Of a stretch of DNA of 64,000 nucleotides, positions 52,339 through 59,736 are shown one piece after another. This DNA is from an uncultured Coriobacteriaceae bacterium (lineage in GTDB: Bacteria; Actinomycetota; Coriobacteriia; Coriobacteriales; UMGS124), in assembly GCA_900539345.1 (NCBI GenBank), contig UQBS01000008.1, forward strand, positions 6,748 to 70,747, given 5' to 3'. Both the position numbers and the translations under genes were made by a program. Every line of letters starts with the position of its first letter. Within the stretch, counting starts at the first letter, position 1. Below the pieces are notes generated by a model that was not told the origin of the DNA, did not search any database, and worked only from the letters and a program-made list of their open reading frames with translations.

Positions 52339-53826
52339 CTATTTTCTTCCTTCTGCCAGGTCGATGAGCTCGGCCTTGCTGTGGATGTCGAGCTTGCGAT
52401 AGATGCCTTTGGCGTAGTATCGGGCGGTGTTTAAGGACACGCCAAGGCGCTCTCCCACTTGGGGCAAGGTGTATCCGCGTAGCAACAGGTTGACGACTTG
52501 TTGCTCGCGAGCTGAAAGGTCGTAGGGGTCAAGCCATGAAAGGTCGCTATCAGTGCCACTGGTTGCCACGCCGTCGCTTCCGCAGCTCGCTAATTCCGCT
52601 GGCATGTCGGTTGAAGCCGCATCCCCGCCAGTGTCCCTGCTGCTGGATTTCCCTCCCCAAATCTTCCTGCCCAAAAGCATGACCGTGTACACGATGAGTA
52701 CGGCTGCCATGGCGAAACTGAGCGCGACCGCTACGGCATCATCGGCTCTGTCAAGGTGGATTCCGAGAAGAGTCAGAATGTTTGAAATAATGTCGGTTCG
52801 CATGTACAGCGTTGTTCCCACGCCAAAGGCGATAAGACGCGGCAGATGCTGTCGATAACAGGTGCCTGCCACGAAAACCCAGGCAAACAGCATGATGCAG
52901 TCTTGAGTTGCCTGCATGAAGCTCAACGATGCGATGGGATTTACAAAGGAAAAAGACGAGAAGCCAAGCAAGCCAAAGAAAACCGTGCATGAATAAAGCG
53001 GCCAGAGTTGGTCGGGGTCATCTCGGCGAAGAGCGAATACCCAAGTACAGAAAACACAGGCAAGGACGAGGAACGCGAGTACTCGGAAGGCGTTGACAGC
53101 GTAGGTGGACGTGCCGCCGCTCATCGGAGCAACCAGAAGATCACTTATGGAGCAGACGACGCAGCAAGCGAGCAACATTATTGCCGGGCCCCAATCGATG
53201 TTGCGAAGGGCATCCTTTTGTCTGTACGCGCGCGGTATGGTGCTGTCGGCGTTCATGTTGGTATGCGTGACTATGGTATCCGCGGGTCGGGGTGCGACAC
53301 AGAGCAGCAGCCCGGCCAGGAGCGGTGAGATGATGGTAACAAGGTCGCTCAGAGCCGCCCCTGACCCTTGCAGGCCAAAAGAGACAGCGCCGTATAACAC
53401 AAAAGCAAGAGACACGTAAACAGCAGTCTTGCGAGGTTCGAGGTCGCATGTGTAGGCGCCCCATCCCATTATGAGCACGGCAGAGCATGCACCATGAAAG
53501 AGACGGGCTCCAGTAAAAAGCGCGGAGGTTGGGTCGGCGCACGCCAAACACATTGCTGCCCCGGTTGTCATTCCAAGAGTTGCGCAGGCAATGCCTGCCA
53601 GTTGTGTTTTGCGCGAGATTGCCCAACGTGCGGAAACAAGCATTATGGCAAGAATGCCAAGGAGCTGTGCCAGGCGCGAGATGGAAAAGGCCTCGGGCGT
53701 GTAGTCGATGTAGGAACTGCCGAACACCGACCATGCCGAGACGCGGAACGCGCAGATTCCCAGTATCGGCATTATGGAAAAGCCACCTAACATGCCGGTG
53801 CCCTGTGTGCTTGCCTGCCGTTTCAC
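52339..53826 (-). CDS. Membrane-bound LuxR-type regulator
   Basis: 495 aa; GTG start with AAGGGGG 8 nt upstream. About twelve hydrophobic segments (15-390), a Ser/Asp-rich linker, then the GerE HTH (LSAREQQVVNLLLRGYTLPQVG ... NTARYYAKGIYRKLDIHSKAELIDL, about 425-490). Divergent from the Tat-exported OYE-type reductase at 54061 (234 bp), which it probably regulates. Base use is somewhat less GC-rich than neighbours. The second HTH remnant just behind its stop suggests that the 3' end of this locus has been exchanged or duplicated. Confidence 0.9.
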   Translation of the reverse strand: MKRQASTQGTGMLGGFSIMPILGICAFRVSAWSVFGSSYIDYTPEAFSISRLAQLLGILAIMLVSARWAISRKTQLAGIACATLGMTTGAAMCLACADPTSALFTGARLFHGACSAVLIMGWGAYTCDLEPRKTAVYVSLAFVLYGAVSFGLQGSGAALSDLVTIISPLLAGLLLCVAPRPADTIVTHTNMNADSTIPRAYRQKDALRNIDWGPAIMLLACCVVCSISDLLVAPMSGGTSTYAVNAFRVLAFLVLACVFCTWVFALRRDDPDQLWPLYSCTVFFGLLGFSSFSFVNPIASLSFMQATQDCIMLFAWVFVAGTCYRQHLPRLIAFGVGTTLYMRTDIISNILTLLGIHLDRADDAVAVALSFAMAAVLIVYTVMLLGRKIWGGKSSSRDTGGDAASTDMPAELASCGSDGVATSGTDSDLSWLDPYDLSAREQQVVNLLLRGYTLPQVGERLGVSLNTARYYAKGIYRKLDIHSKAELIDLAEGRK

Positions 53827-53902
53827 TTCCCGTCCCCCTTTGTCAGAACGTCATGGTAGCACAGGCCAGGAAATGAGGAGGCGACTGTATTTCCCAGCTA
53901 TT

Positions 53903-53919
53903 CCCCATTTGATGTGGGG
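53903..53919. promoter_or_regulatory. CCCCA-N7-TGGGG inverted repeat
   Basis: Half-sites at 53903-53907 and 53915-53919 between the divergent LuxR and OYE-type genes. The half-site is the same as in the 15485-15506 palindrome but the spacer is 7 rather than 4, so equivalence is only suggestive. Confidence 0.3.
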
Positions 53920-54060
53920 GCACCAAAACCTAATCGGACAAGTGACTACATCGAAGATGTGGGCATGCTCATGGTCCTTGAATTAGGCTGCAAGCCAGTT
54001 GCAGGTTGGCGGGCAGCTTATTGGGGACTGCCCTGCGCCTGCTGGAGAAGGAGGCATTAT

Positions 54061-56292
54061 ATGAATGCACGTGTGACGAGGCGCGGCTTTGTTGCGGGCG
54101 GCGCTGCGGTTGCTGGCGGACTGGTAGCACTTTCCAGCGTAGCGGGTACCACGAATGCGCCTGTGCAGGCCAGGGCCGAGGAGGCTGCTGAGGGCCTGAT
54201 TGCTCCGGCGCAGATGAACGCTCAAGATTATGCTGCGGCGGGAGAGGGATGGCGTTCCAACACTACTGATTTCGCCACGCTGTTTTCTCCTTGGCAGTTT
54301 GGCGGTCTCGAGATTAAGAATCGCATCGTGAAGTCGGCCGCAGGCTCCGATACGGGCAAGAACAACGAAGAATGTGTGGCCTATTATCGTGCCTTTGCCC
54401 ATGGCGGCGTGGACATGGTGTGGGTCGAGGACTTTGTGGACAAGTATGAGCACTTCCCCATGACGCGCGGTGTGCCCATGGATACTGCCCCGCTGAAGGA
54501 ACTTGCCGATGCGATTTACGAAGAGGGAGGTCACATCGGTTATCAAATCTCCTGCATGGGTATTCCGTTTAGCGGCACGCAGCAGGCAGCCTCGGGCTCG
54601 TTTGCCTCGGCCGTGGCCGGTGATATGACGGTCGATGAGATTCATACCCTCCAGCAAGATTCGGCCAACTTTGCCAAGCAGCTTCAGGACCTTGGTTGGG
54701 ATGCTGTTGAGATCAACGCTGCGGGCAACAACATTGGCCAGTCGTTCTTCTCGCGCATGCGCAACAAGCGCGATGACGAGTATGGTCCCCAGAGCTTTGA
54801 GAATCGTGCCCGCTTTGTATGCGAGATGATTCAGAGCATCAAGGAGGCCTGTGGGCAGGACTTTCCCGTGCAGGTGCTCATCAACGGTATCGAGGAGAAC
54901 GACACCAACCTGGGCGACTCCACGCTCATGACCACGGTGGAGGAGAACCTCGAAATTGCCAAGTGCCTCGAGGCTGCTGGTGCCAATTCCTTGCATGTGC
55001 GCCTGGGGCCGCTCGGTATGCATGTGTGCCAGTTTGCTAGCGACCTTTATTTCACGGGGTACGGCATTGATGGCACTACGGCCTATGGTACGCAGTTTGA
55101 CTTCAAGCGCCACTGGCAGGGCAAGCTGCTTGCTGAGCATGGCGGTGCTGGCATGATGCTCGGCGTTGCCCGCGAGTTTAAGACGGCCGTTTCTATTCCT
55201 GTGGGTGCCGTCACGTACATGGATCCGGCTCATGCGCCTGATTACTTTGAGAACGCGCTTGTAGAGGGCATGGCTGACTTCTATCTCATGACGCGTCCTC
55301 TTACTGTTGACCCAGACTACGTCAACAAGCTGCACGATGGAAAGATCGACGAGATTGCGCCGTGCACGCGCTGCATGCACTGCCATTTTGATTACGACAC
55401 CGAGGGCAACATTTACGAGCATTGCCGCGTAAACGCTTGCACGCAGCGTGCTTACCGCGATGCTATGCCCGAGGGCTTTGACCTGCCCGAGTTCGCAGGC
55501 GGTCCCAAGAACGTGCTCGTCGTGGGCGGCGGCCCTGCCGGCATGGAGGCCGCGCGCGTGGCGGCCCTGCGCGGTCATAGCGTCACGCTGGCCGAAAAGT
55601 CGGGTATGCTCGGCGGTCTTTTGACGTTTGCATCTGCGGTGAAGGGCCCGCACGAGAATCTCGACGATCTCAACGCCTACCTGCAGAAACAGCTTGAGCT
55701 TGCCGGCGTGACGGTGGAGCTCAACTGCGAGGTCACGGCCGATGTCGTGGCGCAGAAGGCTCCCGACGCACTTGTCGTGGCTGCTGGTGGCGTGCGCGAT
55801 AAGCTTGCCGTGGAGGGCAGCGACTCCACGCCTGTTGTCGCGCTCGATCAGTTCATGTTTGCTGGTCTGGAGGGCAAGAACGTCACAATCGTAGGTAGCA
55901 ATGCCCAGGCCATTGACGCCGCGCTTTGGCTCCAGGCTCATGGCACCAATGTCACCATGGTAACGCCCGATCCGCTGGCCGCTGTGGACAAGGGCCAGTC
56001 CAACTGGGTCAAGACGTTCGTTATGCCCATGTTGTATGCTCGCGGCATGCGCGTGTGGCCCAACGCCGCAGTGACTGCCATCGGCGATGGCACTGTGACT
56101 ATCGCAGGTGACGCGGGATGCGATATTACAATTGCCTGCGATGCCGTTGTTGAGGGCATGGATATGCTTTCCAACACCAGTCTGGCCGATGAGACAAACG
56201 TGGCCGAAACGTACGTGATTGGTGATGCTGACAAGCCCTTCAATATCGCCGAAGCCATCACTGCTGGCAACCTGTGCGGTCGAAAGCTGTAG
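54061..56292 (+). CDS. Tat-exported Old Yellow Enzyme/2,4-dienoyl-CoA-reductase-type oxidoreductase
   Basis: 743 aa; ATG 54061 with AAGGAGG 7 nt upstream. Tat signal TRRGFVAGGAA (6-16). N-terminal FMN TIM barrel of the OYE/NADH:flavin oxidoreductase family (about 70-425; FSPWQFGGLEIKNRIVKSAAG near 75, WDAVEINAAGNNIGQSF near 220). Cluster motif C435-x2-C438-x2-C441-x13-C455 for one [4Fe-4S]. Then a FAD/NAD(P) two-Rossmann region (VLVVGGGPAGMEAARVAA near 485; VTIVGSNAQAIDAALW near 610). Family members (2,4-dienoyl-CoA reductase, trimethylamine dehydrogenase, BaiCD/BaiH of bile-acid metabolism) are cytoplasmic; a Tat signal on this architecture places it outside the membrane, where NAD(P)H is absent. 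The electron source is therefore a puzzle. Divergent from the LuxR gene 52339-53826. Confidence 0.88.
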   Translation: MNARVTRRGFVAGGAAVAGGLVALSSVAGTTNAPVQARAEEAAEGLIAPAQMNAQDYAAAGEGWRSNTTDFATLFSPWQFGGLEIKNRIVKSAAGSDTGKNNEECVAYYRAFAHGGVDMVWVEDFVDKYEHFPMTRGVPMDTAPLKELADAIYEEGGHIGYQISCMGIPFSGTQQAASGSFASAVAGDMTVDEIHTLQQDSANFAKQLQDLGWDAVEINAAGNNIGQSFFSRMRNKRDDEYGPQSFENRARFVCEMIQSIKEACGQDFPVQVLINGIEENDTNLGDSTLMTTVEENLEIAKCLEAAGANSLHVRLGPLGMHVCQFASDLYFTGYGIDGTTAYGTQFDFKRHWQGKLLAEHGGAGMMLGVAREFKTAVSIPVGAVTYMDPAHAPDYFENALVEGMADFYLMTRPLTVDPDYVNKLHDGKIDEIAPCTRCMHCHFDYDTEGNIYEHCRVNACTQRAYRDAMPEGFDLPEFAGGPKNVLVVGGGPAGMEAARVAALRGHSVTLAEKSGMLGGLLTFASAVKGPHENLDDLNAYLQKQLELAGVTVELNCEVTADVVAQKAPDALVVAAGGVRDKLAVEGSDSTPVVALDQFMFAGLEGKNVTIVGSNAQAIDAALWLQAHGTNVTMVTPDPLAAVDKGQSNWVKTFVMPMLYARGMRVWPNAAVTAIGDGTVTIAGDAGCDITIACDAVVEGMDMLSNTSLADETNVAETYVIGDADKPFNIAEAITAGNLCGRKL

Positions 56293-56353
56293 GCTGAGTG
56301 TCGGCTTTCGTCTTGAGTTGATGCAAAACAACGGTGAATAGCTAAGAGCTGCT

Positions 56354-56390
56354 GACGGCTCGCCCGGTTTTTAAAACTGGGCGAGCCGTC
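56354..56390. terminator. Bidirectional terminator between convergent genes
   Basis: GACGGCTCGCCC (56354-56365) pairs perfectly with GGGCGAGCCGTC (56379-56390). The loop region carries TTTTTAAAA. Confidence 0.8.
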
Positions 56391-56514
56391 TCCTTGCTGC
56401 CACTTCATTTCTGTGTGTGGCAGTGCGCTCTTTTCTTGCAAAGTGCGGAATTTAGAGCAGGCTGCCCTGCCCCCGTTGACCCTGCGGTATGTGTGTATGG
56501 AGGAATTTGCGACT

Positions 56515-58086
56515 CTACCCTTCCTCGATAATCCACTCCCCAATTGTTTGCGTCTTCTCGGAGAAGTTGACGCCGACCTTGTAGAGTTTGCGGCCATCGG
56601 CGGCGTAGGGAAGCAGATAGCCTCTCTCGCCAATCTGTGCGAGGGCCTCCTGGGCGGACTTCTCGTACTTGAACTCCACGACATAGATGGCATCGGGGGC
56701 TTTGACCACGGCGTCCACGCGGCCTGTCGCCGTCTTCACCTCGGTCTCGATTTGGGCTCCGAGTAGGGTGAATATGAGCCAAAACGTCGTCTGGAAGCCA
56801 CGCTCGCTGTGCGACCCCAGATGATAGGGCATCCCCGCCATGAACGCCTTCGTGGCCCGGAGGGCACCTTCCATGTCGTGCGCCCGCAGGCTGCGCGAGA
56901 TGGTGCGCACCAGCCCGTTGAACTCGCCGGCCTGCGCCCCGGCCGCTCGCTTCACCAGGGATTTCGAGAAACCGCGCGCGACCTCGGCGTTGGGGATGCC
57001 AAGCGTGTAGGAGCACGTGAGCGGGTCGTAGCTCTTGATGGTGAGGTATCCGGCTTGGTAAAGCATGGGTAGTGGCGTGGGCATGTCCTCGGTTGGGGCG
57101 TCGAATTCGTCCTCGTCGGCCTCGCGCCCCTCAAGGTCGCCTATTTCCCAGTTGCTTTCCTGAAGCAGGTTGATGAGCCCGGTGGGAGTGCCGCTGCCAA
57201 ACCAGTAGGAGGCAATCTTGCCGGAGGCAAAAGAGCTAAGCAGGCTGAACGGGTTGTAGATGTCAGGCGATCCCTCGCTGAAATGGTAGCCGTCGTAGTT
57301 GGCCTTGAGCCTGGCAAGCGTCTCCGTTGGCGTGGTGTCCAGCGCCGCGGCCAGTGCGTCGACGTCGGGCGCCATCTGACCGCACAGCTCGTCTTGCGTG
57401 ATGCCGCAGATGGCGGCGAAGCGGGGGTCGAGGCTGATGTTCTGCAGGTTGTTAAGCTCGCTGAAGATGGACAGCTGGCTGAACTTGGTGATGCCGGTGA
57501 GGAAGACGAAGCGCAGGAACTCGTCGCATGCCTTGAGCGGGGCGAAAAATTCGCGCATGACCACGCGGAACTCGCGGAGCTTCTCGGGGTCGTGCGCCAC
57601 GTTGAGAAGTGGGGCGTCGTACTCGTCGATGAGGACGATGGCTTGCTTGCCGGTTTGGGCTGCGGCGGCCTTGATGAGCGCCATGAGGCGCGAGCCAGGG
57701 GTGACATCGCGGTCGTCTCTGCCCCAAGTCTCCTCAAAGTTGCGCAGGACGACATCGAGCAGCTCCACAAGCTGACCGGTGTCCTCGGTCTTCACGGTGG
57801 AGAGGTCCACGCGGATGACGGGGTGCGCCTCCCACTCGGTTTCCATCTGCGCAATCGCGAGGCCGTCGAAGAGTTCGCGGCGTCCCTCGAAATACGCCTG
57901 CATGGTGGAGAGCAGCAGCGACTTGCCGAAGCGGCGCGGACGACTTAGGAAGTAAGTCTTTCCCGATCCATGCGCAAGCGTATAGATAAGCGGTGTCTTG
58001 TCGATGTAGAGATACCCGTTCTCGCGAATGTCGCTGAACGTCTGAATCCCAACTGGATACCTGCGTGCTGCAGCCGCCTCGCCCAT
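56515..58086 (-). CDS. AAA-ATPase-like/DUF1703 PD-(D/E)XK family protein
   Basis: 523 aa; ATG 58086 with GAGGAGG 8 nt upstream. N-terminal AAA-ATPase_like domain (YPVGIQTFSDIRENGYLYIDKT at 10-31; Walker A-like RRFGKSLLLS near 51-60; Walker B IVLIDEYDAPL near 150). C-terminal PD-(D/E)XK nuclease-like domain of the DUF1703 type (TATGRVDAVVKAPDAIYVVEFKYEK, near 455-480). Very common as multiple paralogues in gut Bacteroidetes and Firmicutes and spread by transfer. The role is not established (proposed NTP-dependent nuclease). Stands alone between terminators next to a GNAT fragment and a Fic gene: an accessory island. Confidence 0.88.
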   Translation of the reverse strand: MGEAAAARRYPVGIQTFSDIRENGYLYIDKTPLIYTLAHGSGKTYFLSRPRRFGKSLLLSTMQAYFEGRRELFDGLAIAQMETEWEAHPVIRVDLSTVKTEDTGQLVELLDVVLRNFEETWGRDDRDVTPGSRLMALIKAAAAQTGKQAIVLIDEYDAPLLNVAHDPEKLREFRVVMREFFAPLKACDEFLRFVFLTGITKFSQLSIFSELNNLQNISLDPRFAAICGITQDELCGQMAPDVDALAAALDTTPTETLARLKANYDGYHFSEGSPDIYNPFSLLSSFASGKIASYWFGSGTPTGLINLLQESNWEIGDLEGREADEDEFDAPTEDMPTPLPMLYQAGYLTIKSYDPLTCSYTLGIPNAEVARGFSKSLVKRAAGAQAGEFNGLVRTISRSLRAHDMEGALRATKAFMAGMPYHLGSHSERGFQTTFWLIFTLLGAQIETEVKTATGRVDAVVKAPDAIYVVEFKYEKSAQEALAQIGERGYLLPYAADGRKLYKVGVNFSEKTQTIGEWIIEEG

Positions 58087-58251
58087 CTTTTATGCCTCCT
58101 CTTTGAGTCATCTGTGCAGGAGTGTACCACGGGCCGGCCTACTGTTTCTCGTCGCCGTATCGTCCAAAATGCCCACCTGCTCCGGCCGGGACTGCTCCGG
58201 CCGCAAAGGCCCGTTCTGAGCATGACAAAATCCCATCTTTCCTGCTACATC

Positions 58252-58271
58252 TATCAAATCTAGATTTGATA
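58252..58271. repeat. 20-bp perfect palindrome upstream of a GNAT fragment
   Basis: TATCAAATC-TA-GATTTGATA in otherwise GC-rich sequence, 41 bp before the start of GNAT homology. It could be the operator of a lost TacAT-type toxin-antitoxin pair, whose ribbon-helix-helix antitoxins bind such palindromes, or a recombination site at the deletion end point. Confidence 0.45.
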
Positions 58272-58312
58272 AGAAGCTCTCGGGAAAACTGCTCCGAAAT
58301 TCGTTTTGCTGC

Positions 58313-58501
58313 CAGAGGGGCCTCGGTCTGGGTGCGTCGTTGCTTCGCGATGCCATGCAGAACGCGATGAAGGTTGCAAGCCTCGCGGGTGTCCGTGCCC
58401 TCGTTGTGGGCCCAACGGGCCCCGATGCGGCTGCCTTCTACGAGCACTTCGGCTTTACGGGGCTTCCAGGGACACCCCGTATGGCACTTAAGCTGGGATA
58501 A
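58313..58501 (+). pseudogene. C-terminal fragment of a GNAT acetyltransferase (TacT-like)
   Basis: 62 codons reading QRGLGLGASLLRDAM, then VASLAGVRALVVGP, then AAFYEHFGFTGLPGTPRMALKLG and a TAA at 58499. This is the acetyl-CoA-binding Q/RxxGxG/A loop through to the end of a GNAT domain, closest in pattern to TacT/AtaT tRNA-acetylating toxins (FYEHFGF, LPG, ML-type ending). About 100 N-terminal residues and any antitoxin gene are missing. The rest of the 493-bp gap shows only the palindrome at 58252 and a short GCTCCGGCCG direct repeat near 58182. Confidence 0.7.
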
Positions 58502-58579
58502 CCTGCCTGAACGCCTGTGCGGTCGACGCATCTTTGACTGTTCCGTCTGTCCTGCCAGTGTTTTGGGGACATAGCCCGC

Positions 58580-59545
58580 TTACCTTGCCAGCACTGCCTC
58601 GACGATGCCGGCCTCCTTGAGCTGTTGCTGCATGGGTGCCGCAAAGGCGTGGTCGACGTTGCGCACGCGTTCGGGCTGTTCAAAGAGCGCACGGCAATAC
58701 GTGTCGGCCTCGTTCAAGGGGCCCTCATCCTCTCCCAGTACATGCGAGATAAAGGCGACAAGAGGGCCGAAGTCCACGTCGACGCCAGCGCTGCGATTGC
58801 GATAGTTTGCGCGCACGAGGGCGTTCCTGAAGAAGGACGCATGCGCCTCGAAAGGCCCGTTGTCCAGGTCGAAGCCAAGGCGGTTGAGGTAGAGCTCGCA
58901 AAACACGGCGACCGTCCTCGTGTTTCCCTCCCAGAAGGGATGCGTGAACCACACGTCGGAGACGAACCCGGCAAAATGGGAGAGGTCGGCATAGCACATT
59001 CCCGCCCCGCCGTCTGAGTACGTCGCATAACGATAGTCGCGCTCTTTGGCGAAGAGAATTTCCAATGACCGCTCGATAAGGCTGGGAGCGCCGTACAGCA
59101 AGGTGTCGCCATTGAGCGCGGGCTCAAGCTTGACAAGGGATTCGGTGCGATAGGCCCCGGGATGATAGACTGCCGGGTCAAGGTCTTGGAACAGATGGCG
59201 ATGGATGTGTGCGAGCAGCTCGTGGTCGAGGGCGAACTCTCTTGCGCCCAGCAGCTCCACGATGCGCGCGCTGACCTTGTCAGCCTCCTCGGTGCGGCAG
59301 GGCTGCTGCGGGGGTACCGACCCACGTGCGTAATAGCTGTTGAGTTCCTTCGTAACCTCGGCAATTGAGATGTCGCCCCGCGTATGGGAATCGGCGAGCT
59401 CATGCACGTATTCGGATGGAGCGAGCCCATCGATTGCCTGAAGGCCGAAGGCGGTCTTCCAGTACCTTGCCTTTGCCTGCGACGAGGGGCCCGGCTGGGC
59501 AATGTAGCCGCCTGAAAACTCGCCTGCCCTGTCAAAAGGGGTCAT
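58580..59545 (-). CDS. Fic/DOC family protein
   Basis: 321 aa from ATG 59545 (AAGGAG 9 nt upstream); an ATG two codons earlier (59551) is only 3 nt from that site and less likely. Fic fold with active-site loop HPFWEGNTRT (near 207-216) matching HPFx(D/E)GNxR: the catalytic His and the phosphate-binding GN-R are present, with Thr at the usual second Gly. An upstream helix GREFALDHELLAHIHRHLFQDLDP near 123 and beta-flap (YRTESL) are recognisable. Fic enzymes transfer AMP (or other nucleotides) to Ser/Thr/Tyr of target proteins. The N-terminal region TKELNSYYARGSV could include regulatory sequence, but I see no clear (S/T)xxxE(G/N) inhibitory motif. No adjacent antitoxin. Confidence 0.85.
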   Translation of the reverse strand: MTPFDRAGEFSGGYIAQPGPSSQAKARYWKTAFGLQAIDGLAPSEYVHELADSHTRGDISIAEVTKELNSYYARGSVPPQQPCRTEEADKVSARIVELLGAREFALDHELLAHIHRHLFQDLDPAVYHPGAYRTESLVKLEPALNGDTLLYGAPSLIERSLEILFAKERDYRYATYSDGGAGMCYADLSHFAGFVSDVWFTHPFWEGNTRTVAVFCELYLNRLGFDLDNGPFEAHASFFRNALVRANYRNRSAGVDVDFGPLVAFISHVLGEDEGPLNEADTYCRALFEQPERVRNVDHAFAAPMQQQLKEAGIVEAVLAR

Positions 59546-59642
59546 CCTCATCGTCTCCTTCGCGCTGCCTGTGCACTGTCCCTGCAGTATAGCCGACGAT
59601 GCGGAGCGCTGGCAGGGGTGGTTGGCGTGTCCAGCTGATCTC

Positions 59643-59695
59643 AAAAAACGAAGGGCCCGGATTTCTGCCAGAGGTTGGCTTCGAAATCCGGGCCC
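59643..59695 (-). terminator. Terminator of the two-FMN-domain reductase gene
   Basis: GGGCCCGGATTT (59653-59664) pairs perfectly with AAATCCGGGCCC (59684-59695); on the minus strand a TTTTTT run follows (59643-59648). 42 bp after the stop. Confidence 0.85.
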
Positions 59696-59736
59696 CATGA
59701 ATCTAAAAGATGTTTAGCGCGGATGCGGCTGCTTCT

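Noticed and set aside
58306..58491. 61-residue open frame over the GNAT remnant
   Set aside because: It is in the wrong frame; the GNAT homology lies in the frame ending at 58501.
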